Shown here: positions 41,994-53,267 of the stretch, one piece after another
Layout of the letters: the number at the start of each line of letters is the position of its first letter
Numbering within the stretch: position 1 is the first letter of the stretch
DNA from: Puffinus mauretanicus
Lineage: Eukaryota > Chordata > Aves > Procellariiformes > Procellariidae
Direction: 5' to 3'
DNA length: 64,000 nucleotides
Assembly: GCA_023333565.1 (NCBI GenBank)
Contig: JAJKFH010000102.1
Coordinates: 4,915,001-4,979,000, forward strand
Position numbers and translations under genes: made by a program
Notes under the pieces: generated by a model
Databases searched by the model: none
What the model was told of the DNA's origin: nothing
What the model saw: only the letters and a program-made list of their open reading frames with translations

Positions 41994-42174
41994 GCTGTTG
42001 AAGAATGCACAGAATGAAGTTCATTTCAAAATCTGGTACCAGAAACTACTGGCTGCTCTCCAATTCTGTGCTGGAAAAACCCTGAACAATGAGTTTTCTA
42101 AGGAGGGGAAACTTATCAGAATTCTGGAAGACATTGCCAAAAAAGTAAAAGCTGCCAGTGACCCCAAAAAAAAG
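41994..42174 (+). CDS. PIK3C2G: PIK3C2G internal exon 4 of 9 visible (helical to kinase linker)
   Basis: The exon is 181 bp: one G completing the Trp codon from 14231, then 60 codons in phase 0. It reads LLKNAQNEVHFKIWYQ, LLAALQFCAGKTL and ends KKVKAASDPKKK, covering the last helices of the PIK domain. The LLKNAQNE..F..WYQ pattern fits the gamma paralogue; alpha and beta diverge here. The last codons are A-rich (an 8-A run before the final G), and the donor AAG|GTTTGT is weaker than its neighbours because +3 and +4 are TT. If the intron were retained the frame would stop after two extra codons (GTT TGT TAA). Confidence 0.95.
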
Positions 42175-43526
42175 GTTTGTTAAAAAATACCTCCCCTTCC
42201 ATCTAAGTTTCTTCAGGTAATTTTATTTTTTCTAAGGTGACACCTCTTTCCTATAATGCCCTTTACATAAATAAATTCAAGATTTGAATAAAATTTGTAA
42301 AATTTTGTGCTGCTCTGAAAACAAGTAAAACATATGCATTTAACAGGACAACTCTCATCCCTATTACTCTTGAGGTCAGCAGACCTTTTATGTCATTTAA
42401 ATTCCTTCATCAATGGTTTTTCAACCAGACTTGAAGGTGGTCAGAAATAATGGCAACAAAGCTGATTAACATTTTACTGAAAAGAACGCTCACATTCAGC
42501 ACTTCATCCCAAAATATTTGACTCCTGTAGAGCTGCAGTGTTTCTCGAACACTTTGCTAAGAGTTGTCCTTGACAGGCTGAACATCCTCATTTCTTAGCA
42601 AAGCCAACCAGAGTGAACTGTACTTAATATCTCAAATATAGCATTCAGCAATTAATACTGTCCGCATATCTGCAGAGATGCATTCCTGGCAGTAGAAGGC
42701 TTTCAGTCTTCTTCAGTGGGTGCAGCTTTTATATTGCGTAGGTACATTTCCAATTCAAAACTGTTCATTTTCCAAGACAATTGTTGTTACTTACTTGATG
42801 TGTAAAACTGCTTCTTGCTGAGATCTCAGCAAGACAGACCAGAAAGCAAATAAAAATATACCTGCTACTGCTGGTTATCATTATATTTATCATGAATTCT
42901 TTTTGCCTTGTTAAGGATTCAAAGATTTTCAAAGCAGTTTTCAGAAAACTTTCAGTGTTGCTACTGAGAGCAACAAAACAAACATGGAATAAAAAGACTA
43001 AAACATTTACAAAGAGAAAAATCTGTGTAAAGAAAAAGAAATAGTAGTGATACATTACTGATGCATAATTCAGATTTTAGAGATTAATCTCAAGGCTGCA
43101 GTTACTGTGATATTGAGAAACTTCCAAATTTTGCAGTTAACAAACCTACAGTTAGGCAAGAGAGATCACAGTGTTGAGGCAACAAGCCACAAATTGTGAA
43201 GTTGTCCAGCAAGGCAAAAAAGACATGAGATGCAGCAGAGCAGGTGAAGGCTAATCAGCTCCTAATGAAGGGTATTGAATCTGAACCTACATGACAGCAT
43301 GAACTGGTAGTGCATCTAGGCAGAAAAAGCACGAATGCGGAGTAAAATCACAGTTCTTATTTTTAATAACTGCACCTCAGTGTGACCTCATTAGCTGTTA
43401 TAAGGTTACATGGATGCTACAAGCTCCAGAAATTGTACTGCTTGTTTAAAATATAGAAAGAAGGTCAACGGCTTAAAAGCTGCTGTTATGTTCTTTCATG
43501 TTGCCATAATGATTCACATGTTGCAG
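42175..43526 (+). other. PIK3C2G: Intron of 1352 bp
   Basis: Begins with the non-consensus GTTTGT and ends CATGTTGCAG. AT-rich; no repeat family, RNA gene or additional exon was recognised. Confidence 0.85.
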
Positions 43527-43634
43527 GAGGTGTTAAAGGTGGAACTCAACAGACTTCAGCAGTTCTTCCAGGAGGTAAAGGTTTGTCGGCTTCCCCTGAA
43601 TCCTGCGCTTGTTGTCCAAGGCATAGAGGCAGAC
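43527..43634 (+). CDS. PIK3C2G: PIK3C2G internal exon 5 of 9 visible (kinase N-lobe entry)
   Basis: The exon is 108 bp, exactly 36 codons, phase 0 at both ends, so skipping it would keep the reading frame. It reads EVLKVELNRLQQFFQEV, CRLPLNPALVV and ends QGIEAD. The CRLPLNP.L...GI element leads into the PI3K catalytic domain. Acceptor TTGCAG, donor GTAAGT (perfect consensus). Confidence 0.96.
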
Positions 43635-45265
43635 GTAAGTCTAGCTCATGCAATGGATTATGTTTTTAATTTTTATTTCCTTTTTTTAGTATAAAGGGGG
43701 AGAGGGAGTGAATGGCTGCATTGACTGGGAAATAATCTTACTACTATTAAGCATGAGTCATCTGGTAAACTGACATCTAGCCTCATCCCCTTTAAACTGG
43801 GGGCCTTTGTTGGAGGCAGAGGTGAAGGGGGCTGGTGGGGTGGGTGTTGCATGCATGTCTCACCTTGCGCAGCAGCGGCAGCAGAGATTTCAAACTCTGA
43901 GCAGCCTGCTCCCAGCTCAGCTGCCCTGCCGTGGTGTTGGGGTTGGCAAGGGCACCTGGGTTCCCTGAAGCTGAGACCCAGTTACCATCCTGCCCAGGTA
44001 GCTCTTGGTGGCAGTTTTTTTCTCATCTAAGACTCTCACCTGTCACGTATGGGAGCAGCTAAAGGCCTAGAGCTAGCTCTCTTTTTGCTGAGGTGAGACT
44101 AGACACATGACTGAGAACTGCTAAAATATTAAATATTCAGAGTAACTTCCCCGTGTCTATGACCCTTATTAAAAATGACTTAAGAATAAAGGAAACAACA
44201 ATGCTCTTTAGTGTTACTTGACTTTACTTTGACCACGGTACTAAGACTCGGTTATTCATTGTTTAGAAATGTTTTCATAAACAATATTATGCCAGGAATA
44301 AGCTGTTCCATCTCTGGAGAAGGAAAAGGTACCCAGCAGCAAGAGAAAGCAAACCGGAACACCCATATATATTACCAGTTATAGCTGCCTAATTACAGCA
44401 ATTTGTGCTCTATTTTTGTTCTCTGGCTCATTATCCACAGTGGACCTGATTCTAAGAGGTGCTGATCCCTTCATTTGCCTTTGACCTGTGATTCTCCAAG
44501 TAATTGCTATTCAGCCTTGATCTCGCTGAGAACAGAGGTCTTCCAGCACCCCACAGACTTGGGCCAATTGTGTGTGATACAAGACAGAAGAATTTGAAAC
44601 CTGCTGCTTCTCATTGCTTTCAGGCTTTTTGGAAATAATGACTAATGGGAAGGTGTCTCACCATACAGTCATGCTATTTATAGTGTACCAGCTTGACTGG
44701 ACAGATACAAAATGTTTAAATATAGGTATCTGAAGAGAGATTTTTTTTCATTTTTCTTATATCATTATAGGCCATTATCTTGCTATAAATATATGCAGCT
44801 TCTTGATTGAACTGTATGTCAGTATAATCATGCAAATTAGAATTTTTAAGTGCTTATAATTACCTAAATGTAATTCATTTTGGTATCATCTATTGATTTT
44901 ACTAGTAGCAAGCACCGCTCCCAGCTCTATCGGTAATGCATTATCTCACAGTAACCTTTCAAGCACTTATTGAGACATTTCAATTGGCAAAATTCCATAG
45001 GGGGTCAGGATTTCATCATCAGTAATAGCTATTGCATGTCACGGAGGTATGATGTGCCTAAGATAATATTTGAATGATTGCACCATGCTTTGAGATGTTT
45101 AGATGAAAAGCAAGAGACAGCTGTGTCTAGTAGCATTTTTGTTCAAATTAGCCTCCATTGCACTCCACCCAGTAAGGACAGCAGTAGTTCCTGTGGGGCG
45201 CTCATTATTTCTAGAAACCAGGCCATTAATTTGCCATTGTCTTTGGTTGGGTTTTTTTGTGGGTT

Positions 45266-45278
45266 CCCCCCCCCTCCC
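45266..45278. repeat. C9-T-C3 homopyrimidine run followed by T-run
   Basis: Nine Cs, a T, three Cs, then nine Ts; directly upstream is GGGTTTTTTTGTGGG. A low-complexity site prone to length errors. Confidence 0.75.
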
Positions 45279-45287
45279 TTTTTTTAA

Positions 45288-45395
45288 TGATGATAATAAT
45301 ACCACCCTAACTCACACAGGATTTGCAGTGCTTGGCTCATTAATGCTTTTTGAAGCCCTTTGAGGTCTTCAGGTGGAAGGAGCTGTAGGGCATGA
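45288..45395 (+). repeat. Ancient MIR/L2-type SINE-LINE tail relic
   Basis: GATGATAATAATACCA, then CTAACTCACACAGGATTTG, CATTAATGC, and TTTGAAGCCCTTTGAGGTC followed by CAGGTGGAAGG, match the order of the widespread vertebrate tail (GATAATAATAGTACC, CTCACAGG, TTAATG, TGTAAAGCGCTTTGAGATC, GGATGAAAGG). The exact family (MIR-type SINE or its L2/L3 partner) cannot be decided by eye. Confidence 0.5.
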
Positions 45396-45922
45396 GAAGT
45401 CAGAGTTTATGTTTAATTAAGATAAATTCCACATAAAATAGATTGTGATTTTCAGAATTTCCTGTATTCTCAGCCAGAGTGAGGTCACCAAAGAAATTAG
45501 CAGGTTCTTTCCTTCCATAAAGATTGCATGATTGGGCAATTTTTTTTGCAGAAAATAATAGGACCAAAGGCTTTTCAGTGCTTTACGGATTCTCATTAGA
45601 TCAGTCTTACATACTTCGTCCACTCAGTCCCAGCCAAAGTTTATCGTTAATAGACCTGGGTGAAAATGAAGAACAGTTAGTATGGAAAATATTGTCCATT
45701 CGTATAATCTGATTATTGAGTGAAACAAATTGTCTGGGAAAAAGAATTTCTCATTTTCCTGATGCAATTAAACAGTCAATAATATCAAGAATTATTTATT
45801 TTTGTTGTCAGTACTACTGAGCAGTATTTAAAGATGGTAAAGATTTTGGAGGTATTGTATTAGCCTGATGTTTTGTATATGTGACACTGTTGTTCTTCTC
45901 TCTCATCTTTTTTTCCCTGAAG

Positions 45923-46015
45923 TCATGTTCATATTTTACGTCCAATGCTTTTCCATTAAAAATCTCCTTCATCAATGCAAATGCTCCAAGTGGAAACATC
46001 AATGTTATTTTTAAG
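45923..46015 (+). CDS. PIK3C2G: PIK3C2G internal exon 6 of 9 visible (ATP-binding loop and lysine)
   Basis: The exon is 93 bp, 31 codons, phase 0 at both ends. It reads SCSYFTSNAFPLKISF then INANAPSGNINVIFK. SNAFPLKI is the phosphate-binding loop of the class II kinase domain, and the final codon AAG encodes the invariant ATP-binding lysine (equivalent to Lys802 of p110-alpha, the residue modified by wortmannin). Acceptor CTGAAG, donor GTATGT. It can be skipped in frame, but loss would remove the ATP-binding lysine and give a dead kinase. FTSNA, ISFINAN and NINVIFK favour gamma over alpha and beta. Confidence 0.96.
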
Positions 46016-48210
46016 GTATGTTCTTCCTCTAATCTTCCGTTCCTTTTGTATGGAAAATTTTGATTTGAAATTCACCTAATTTAAGTTTTAAACCTTGAGC
46101 CTGAGAATGTTTGATTTGGCTCTGCTGTTCACTTTTCCCAATTATTTTTGACACTCGAACTTTTAATGGAATATGCTGAGGCAATGTATAGAAGTATCAA
46201 CTTTTTGATACGTAGAAAATCAAACAACTCCTTGCAATTTTTTTTCTTAGTGGAGACAACCAGGCTAAAATATGAAGTTTATATTTTAAACCTAGTTTAT
46301 TTATCACACTGGAGTCGGAGGGCAAGTCTCAGAGAAGGGATAGTTCAGAATGACTGAATCCAGTAGCCTTGTCCATATGTCTCTAAGAAATCAAAATACC
46401 AGAGTGTTAGAAACTGCATTTGCTACACAGAACTAATTCTGCCTCTATCAGCCAGCATGGGGGAATGTGCTGAGCAAGAGGGAGGTGGAGGGAACAGCAG
46501 AGGAGCTCTGTCTCTTCGGAGTTTCTTGGAGGAACTGACTCTGAAAGTAAACTGGTTTATTTTCCAGTTGTCACCTTCAAAGCTTCAGAGTTCAGGACAG
46601 TGCTGTGTCCATCCGCAAAAGACAATACACGCAATCTAAAGTTACTTTCAAAAGAGCAAAAGTCTTCCATAACAGTGGATACTGTTTTCAGAGAACACTG
46701 AAGTTCATAAAATGGCTGATGGATACAAAATGGACAGTGTTGCCAAAAACGTTATTACTAGATCTTTTGCAGTATCATGTTCCAAAACAGAAGCCTAAAA
46801 ATTTATAAAAATAAATTTAAAAAAAAAAAAAAGATTTCTAGGCCGTCTTGAATTAAATTGACCTTTAGAGCAGCTGTGATTCTCAGGAATAGAACTATGC
46901 TTTCCAGGCATGTTAGGGGGAGGCTAGCAACGTTACATTTTTCTGAATATTTAGAAAGCTGGTTCTTATGCTATTTCATCTGAGAATCGATGTTCAATAG
47001 ACAGGTTCCTACTTACTTGAGCAACTTCAGCAAATGCCTGCCCATGCGTCATTTAAACTTTTGTGCTGGTTTTACCTAGACAGTATTTTCCCTGCTCAGT
47101 AACATTCAACAAACAACCAACTGTCCAGTTGCTGTAGAAGTATTATAGCTGACATCACCTTCACCTGCCAGCAAACCATTGTGTTAAAGTATCTTTTACT
47201 TGTACTATAGTTCCATTGTTTGTTCATGATGGATAATGCATACATAAAATGATAAGCACTGATATACTAAATAGTCTACTGACACTATAACACTATACAT
47301 GAGGGAAGGAGGGAAGATAAGTGGAGAGAATAAAATTTTTCTCAGGTTTAAGGTAGTGAGAAGAATTAATTGGCGTTAAGAACACATTTAAATGAAAGAA
47401 AAATATATTTTGTTTTGTTTTTTTAAATAATAGTTTATGTTTCCTCAAGTACTCATTTCATAGCATTAAGTGTCTGTAGATTGGAATGCTTACATAAAAA
47501 GAATGTAATGAAAGAATAAAACACTTAAAAATACCAGTAAAAGTCACATGTATTTTAGATGAGGTGGGGAGGAGGAAACAAAAAAAGCAGGGCTTTTGTT
47601 TTCACAGGCCATTTACTCAGCCATGGTTGAAGATAATCTCTTCATTACCTCTTGTGGCTACAATTAAAGCCCCATTTCACTAAGATTGTTGTTTGACTGA
47701 CTCCATGGGGAGAGCAGTCAACACTGCATCACTGTTTGAAACTGAATATGAATCATGTCATGGATAAAATATAAATTTGTTACAAAATTCCCCTTCAGAC
47801 TGCTGCAAATTCCAAGTTGTGAAGCTTAACATTAGACAAATGCTGTCATTTGTGAAAAGGGATCTAGCATTAGGTATACTTTAAAATGTAACTAAATTAG
47901 GATCCTACCTCCGGATTAAATTTTCAAACTGTAATAATTACATAGGAATAATAAGCAGAAAGGCTGCAGTTAATCAGGGAACATTTGTTACCATCTCAGT
48001 GACTGCCAAAACTGTTTCTGCCTATGTGTGCCATTTACTCTGTCCTCTTCTGACACAGAAAGATAAGTAGCAACTTTGAAGAAAAACAGGAGGGATTTAC
48101 TGTAAAATGAACATAGCTATTTTGGTCAGGGAAAAAATCCAAATGAAATAAGAAGTTATTTCTATTTGGTATTGAAGGAGAAACCTGGATTTCTCGTGCA
48201 ATTTTCACAG
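46016..48210 (+). other. PIK3C2G: Intron of 2195 bp
   Basis: Begins GTATGT and ends AATTTTCACAG. It contains a poly-A tract at 46819-46832 preceded by ATAAA. Otherwise AT-rich with nothing recognised. Confidence 0.85.
46819..46832 (+). repeat. Poly-A tract preceded by AATAAA-like hexamer
   Basis: AAAATAAATTT precedes a run of 14 As, with AAG after. The arrangement resembles the 3' end of a retroposed transcript, but the upstream sequence was not recognised as any gene and could equally be chance AT-rich DNA. Confidence 0.4.
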
Positions 48211-48340
48211 GTAGGCGATGATCTACGTCAAGATATGCTGGTTCTGCAAATTATTCGAGTGATGGACAGCATTTGGCTCCAAGAGGGACTGGATATGCAA
48301 ATGATCATTTATAGGTGTTTATCTACAGGAAAAGGCCAAG
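48211..48340 (+). CDS. PIK3C2G: PIK3C2G internal exon 7 of 9 visible (kinase N-lobe, GDDLRQD)
   Basis: The exon is 130 bp: 43 codons from phase 0 plus one G that starts a glycine codon. It begins [15 protein letters not shown], immediately after the ATP-binding lysine, and continues [18 protein letters not shown] and [16 protein letters not shown] is the nearly invariant PI3K/PI4K N-lobe motif. [14 protein letters not shown] is class II-like. Acceptor TTTTCACAG; the donor GTCAGT is functional-looking but has C at +3. Confidence 0.97.
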
Positions 48341-50468
48341 GTCAGTTTTACATTATGAAAGTTACCTGTATTACATTATTCATATCTCATGTAAACAGCA
48401 GTATACAAAAATCATCCCTTTAACTTTCATTTTGATGGGTGTCTTATTTATCTTCCCCTTTAAAGAAAAAAAAAACTCAGAATTTCTGTTACTCAGGCCC
48501 TAAATTGTATATGTGCCTATTCCTGAATACTCATTTTATTTATTCATTCTTCCTCTCCAGAATAAGTAGAACCAAACTCACTGAATTTTGTAGCAACTTA
48601 GACTAGCATTTTCCAAAAACCTCAACACCATCAGCTTGCACCAGATTCTTAAAAGTAACTTCACACATCAAAAAGAGAGCTTTGGAGAAAGTTGGCCACA
48701 GCTACTAAAGTTTTAATCAGTGTGATCCTGCATAGATGCTTAAATGAACCTAGATGTATGTGGCTACGGAAAGCACCTATAGACAAGTGATGACAGCTTC
48801 ACAGTGTTGATTTTGAAATATTACTCTTGCGATTTATGCTGCTTAGGGCAGGCTTGACTCATCTGAAAGCTTTATTTCTCTCTTTTATGGTTGTTATAGC
48901 AGAGCTGTGGCAGGGATACCAATTGCTTGCTGAAGAAATTTACTGACAGCAATAAGCTTACTATTTTTTACTGACTCTCCAAATCTTTTACTGAAAATAA
49001 TCCTTTCACAAATAGAAGACTGATGTATCCAGATTACCTGCTGTACAAAAACTACCAAAAAAAAAATCATTGCTTTCTGAGCCACAAAGAGGTAATGAGA
49101 GAGGATGAATGATCTGAAGGAGCTAGGAGAAAGTATAGATGAGTTCATGCACATGGCGGGTGGTTAAGGTGACCTGAAAAAGACTCCTCTCTTCTTTGTA
49201 GGGGTGGGAGTCAAAGCTTGAAGGGTTCTGCTTCAAAGGCAAATAATACAAGAACACCATTTCTGAACATAATATTATAGTCTCTCTCATATACTAACAC
49301 TTAATTTGGTTTTTGCCAAGAAAGCTGCAGGGATCATCTGCAAATAATATTCTCTGCCTGACAGTCTCTTCCTTTCAGCACCACAGTAACAGAAAACCTC
49401 TCGGTGTCTGACAGATTTTCCTCACAATGTCTTTCCTTATCAGCTACAGAAGTGTTAACATAATTGATTTACAGTTAATGATTAAGGATAAAAGGACCAA
49501 CTGACATGCCTGTGGCCCATACAGGACATGTGCTAAAGTAGCCTTGTGCACCCAGGTCTTCCAAGTCCTAGGCTAACAGCTTGCTCCATGGGCCACCTTT
49601 TCTACACAAGGAGGATAGGAGATGATAATTTCATAGTCATGGGAACACAAAAATCAGTTTTCATAGAAATGTGAAAAGCAGATAAAGCACTGGTAGTATC
49701 CCACTTTCCAGGCATGGTATAGTAGAGGAGCCTGTCACCGACTGAAATTGTTAGAGGAAGCCCTTCCTGTAATGCAGAGTTGTGGGATGACGTGCCAGGG
49801 AACCAAACACAGGGACAGGGACAGAAGACTGACAAGCCAGGTCTCAGTTCCAAAAAAGGAATTAAGTGCATGCAGTAGAGGCAGAGAATTCAAGTGAAGC
49901 ATTGCAAAATGCTTGGCTTCTCTCTGCACTTCAAGGTCCCAATTTATGTCATCTTGGATCAGACTAATTTCTGCACTATCTAGTATCCTTTCTCCCATCT
50001 GTGATCCGCATCACATACTGCAGAAAAATTTGTGTAGCGTTTGAAATAACTTTGAAATAACACATATGAAATAACTTTATATTTCATAGTAAATATCTGA
50101 GCCTATTTTTTATAGATTTTTGTTGGTTTTGTACATATTATACCCAATTTGAATCTTGTTAAATTGTTGACCTTGTTGGTACCTTGAGGCAGTTATTTCC
50201 ATAATACTGTTATTGGTGGTTTTACTTCTTATTTGCACAACTGCCACTTTTTACTAAGCGTCCTTTGTTTTTTGTGTCCAAAGAGAAAGAGAAAAACAAT
50301 CCTGATCTATATTTTCTATTGCGTTCATTATTTTATAAGCTTTTAAGTATGTATTTTTTCTGCATGGAATGATCCATGAACAATGAACAATAGGCAATAT
50401 GCATTGATGGTCTTCATATCTTTTTAAAGTTGAAGGTTTTTCATGTGAACTCTTTTCTGTCTGATTAG
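48341..50468 (+). other. PIK3C2G: Intron of 2128 bp
   Basis: Begins GTCAGT and ends TCTGATTAG. It includes a short local repeat at 50040-50078 in which GAAATAAC occurs three times. No other element was recognised. Confidence 0.85.
50040..50078. repeat. Short GAAATAAC direct repeats
   Basis: TTTGAAATAAC twice in tandem (period 11), then TATGAAATAAC 16 nt later: three copies within 39 bp. Probably replication slippage. Confidence 0.7.
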
Positions 50469-50605
50469 GATTGGTACAGATGGTGCCAGATGCTACCACA
50501 CTAGCGAAGATCCACAGGGAGTCTGGTCTGATAGGACCATTGAAAGAAAACACAATTAAAAAATGGTTCCGTCATCACCATCCTCTGGAATCAAGTTACC
50601 AAGAG
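50469..50605 (+). CDS. PIK3C2G: PIK3C2G internal exon 8 of 9 visible (kinase domain)
   Basis: The exon is 137 bp: two bases completing the glycine codon, then 45 codons to phase 0. It reads LVQMVPDATTLAKIHRESG, LIGPLKENTIKKWF, RHHHPLESSYQE. The G.VQMVP.A.TLA.I segment follows the hinge of the PI3K kinase fold, and TIKKWF starts the C-lobe helix. The HHHP region is a variable class II stretch. Acceptor CTGATTAG. The donor GTAATA is weak at +5 and +6. Confidence 0.95.
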
Positions 50606-51596
50606 GTAATATAATAATGAAGCTTATTATACATTTCATGTTTTAGCATGGGAAAAAAGAAACCAAATAGCAGTAAGCAGCAAAAACAAATGACTCAAAC
50701 ACAAGACAAACAAGTCACGTGCATAGAATTGACTTAAACGCACTTTCTTTCTAAGCAGATATTGCTCTGGATCAGGTGCATTGTAATACATTTTCTATAA
50801 AAATGTATCAGAGAGATGTTTTCAAGTTTAGTATTAAAGTGAAGAGAAGCTGAAGTAGTAATTAAGTATTGAACTCGAAAACATTTATTTTTTAGGTCAG
50901 CTCTCTACATATTTTATTTTATATAAACCATGCAAAGTCTCAGTGGATTTTCTGTATTTGGAAATGACCATGTCAATACCCACAGTTTTAGAAAGCTGTT
51001 TTATCAAAACTACCTAGTCATATGATACATAAGATCACGCTTTTCATATCACATTGTGGGATCCCATGTAATGCATCTGATTTTATGAAACTAGACATTA
51101 CGCGTGATCCAAAAAATGGGAAATTTTATTTATAGAAGCAGAGGTTTCCCAAGGAACTCTTTCTATTCATTCTTTGTGTCTGAGCATGTTCTGAGGCCCA
51201 TGAAAAACCTTTTAATGTTTATGTTACTGGGACAGTTTTTAGAACCCTACTCCATCCCTACAGTAGATTAGTAGCCAAAATTTTAAATTTAAAGGGAGTG
51301 TTTACCACTCTGAAAATGAAGTGCTTTTATAAGAGTTTATTAGTAGATGTATAGCATAAATATGTTATATAAGCTTTAGTAATTTTGTAATTATTCCATA
51401 GGCATTTGTTCATCCACATTTTCAGTAAGAGCACTTGAATTCCTAGTATATCATTTTGATTCAATTAAACAGGAACAATCTGTACAGAATTGTTTTTTCA
51501 CAAGTTTGTATGTTTACAATGTTATGGTAGAAGTGCAGCCAACATTTCTACTGAAAGTGAGATACTATTAGTTAGCGATTGAAAACCTGATTTCTT

Positions 51597-51609
51597 GCTG
51601 CTGCTGCTG
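51597..51609 (+). repeat. Short (CTG)4 run
   Basis: GCTGCTGCTGCTG, only about four units. Below a length expected to be unstable; recorded for completeness. Confidence 0.8.
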
Positions 51610-51849
51610 TTTGTAAGAAGTACTGTTAATGTGGAATATTCTAAAACCAATTTCTATCCATTTTCTTTCAATTTTTTAAACATATAAAATACAGTCTGAT
51701 CTGATTGCATAGGGTATGCATAAAATTACTACTCTACATTCACCTTGCACTTACTGGTGAATGAACCTTTCTCTTTTATTCCTTAATAATTTTTCACTCA
51801 TACAATACTGTTTCTAAGGTGCTCAAAAAACTCATGCAGAATAAGCTTT

Positions 51850-51995
51850 AATATCCTCATTTTACAGTTGGGTGAACAAAATCACAGAAAGCTTAGGTGT
51901 TTTATCCAAGGTCATCGAAGTGAGTAAGTAGTACAGTTAGACATAAAATTCACCAAACTCTTGTGCTGTGGCCTGTCTTCCACAGTGCTGTCATA
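51850..51995 (-). repeat. MIR-like SINE relic
   Basis: The + strand runs ATCCTCATTTTACAGTTGGG, ATCACAGAAAGCTTAGGTG, ATCCAAGGTCATCGAAGTGAG, matching the MIR antisense order CCCCATTTTACAGATGAGG, GGCACAGAGAGGTTAAGTG, GCCCAAGGTCACACAGCTAG. This is the best preserved MIR-like copy in the window. It fits an ancient amniote SINE fixed long before birds diversified. Confidence 0.72.
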
Positions 51996-52654
51996 CGTAT
52001 CAGCCATTGCAGGTGGCACCCTGCATCTACAGGGAAATCCTCAATGCCTAAATAATGATTTACTTTGGCTAATGTAGGTTTTGTCCAAAAACATAAAGAT
52101 CACAGATTAGAATTGTTTGGGTTTCTATATAAATGAATCATATTGTGATTGAGATTCAGGGGAGATTAAGACTTCTGAATAAGAACTGCATTTTCAGTTC
52201 TTAAACTGTAGTGGGTAAGATTGAAACAGACAGAAGCTATTCCTTATGCTTTGGGGTAGAAGAGTGATAATCATTTGAATCAGGAATAACTCTCCGCTGA
52301 GAAAGGACACAGAATTTGTGTTGTGAAAGAGGTTGGGTAGATTCTTCTACTAGGAGAAGTGGCAGTTTTTAAATACTTCACACTGAAGTTAGCAGAAAAC
52401 TTGGAATCCACCTATGAGTGTCTGGTGAGCAGATCATTAGCTTGTACATTTTCTTATGTCTGCCATGGGCACATTTTTGGCAAAGAGCAATGCCACGATA
52501 TAATATTCATGAGATAGATCTGAATGAGGCAGTCTAATTACACGAAGCAGACTAACCATGAAAGTACACATCTCCACCACGTAAAAGAGCATCAGAGGAG
52601 TAGGTTATATTAAACACAACTGCTAGACTGGTTTTTGGTTTAATCACTCTCTTG

Positions 52655-52815
52655 GGTCTCTCTGCATGACACTAGGTTTGATCCCAAAGTCTATTCCGAT
52701 TCACAGGTGCTATGAGCATAAAACAATTTAGCCTTTTTTTGTTTCAGTTCATTTCTGTAAAATGGGGTTTAATTCTTTGGGCTGGAGTATTGTGAGACTT
52801 GATTAATTAGGATTT
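52655..52815 (+). repeat. MIR-like SINE relic
   Basis: The blocks are TAGGTTTGATCCCAAAGTCT (decayed tRNA-like B box, compare GGGTTCGAATCCC), CAATTTAGCCTTTTT, GTTTCAGTTCATTTC, TGTAAAATGGGG, and ATTGTGAGACTTGATTAATT. These follow the sense order of MIR (TTAACCTCTCTG, CTCAGTTTCCTCATC, TGTAAAATGGGG, TTGTGAGGATTAAATGA). Its orientation is opposite to the copy about 0.8 kb upstream. Confidence 0.7.
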
Positions 52816-53267
52816 GAGAAAGGCAACTGAGTTCTGGAGAAAAAAGATCCATGTAGGTACAGAACAGTACAGTGGGTGTAAAATAACCTTTCTTTACAAA
52901 GCAAATGGTTAAATTTGTGGATTTCCAACTAATTTCCAAACAACTGTTTTTACAATATACATGCAGGCTATTGAACAGAAAATGTCAGCTTCCTGACAAG
53001 AAGCTTGCTTTTCTTAGGTACATTTCACCTTAGAATTTTTCTGTAGAATTCCAAGTATCTGTAAAACACAAGGTGAAAACCTCATGCATTGTAACTTTGA
53101 AATTTGTGTGTTACTTGTTTGCGTACCATTCCTACAAACACCTGTTTGTTAAAATGTTAGCAACATGGATAGCATTTGTAGAACCACAATTTTTGGTTTT
53201 CTTGTTAACGTCACAAACAAATACTTCTCTGTATATTTCCAGTAAGTGCTTTTGTTTTACTAACTAG

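Larger units (their letters stand above)
43635..45922 (+). other. PIK3C2G: Intron of 2288 bp
   Basis: Begins GTAAGT and ends TTTTCCCTGAAG. It includes a GC-richer patch at about 43800-44000, a quiet AT-rich block at 44790-45060 with several homeodomain-like TAAT cores, a C-run at 45266-45278 and an ancient SINE/LINE tail at 45288-45395. No exon or RNA gene was recognised. Confidence 0.8.
50606..53267 (+). other. PIK3C2G: Intron of 2662 bp
   Basis: Begins GTAATA and ends TACTAACTAG. It contains two MIR-like relics in opposite orientation (51850-51995 and 52655-52815) and a short CTG run at 51597-51609. No additional exon was recognised. Confidence 0.85.

Noticed and set aside
43370..43420. 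CACCTCAGTGTGACCTCATT resembling part of a MIR element
   Set aside because: The blocks are in the wrong order for MIR and no B-box-like or tail sequence is nearby.
53258..53264. TACTAAC, the ideal branch-point sequence, next to exon 53268-53437
   Set aside because: It lies only three bases before the exon, far too close to the AG to serve as the branch point of that acceptor.
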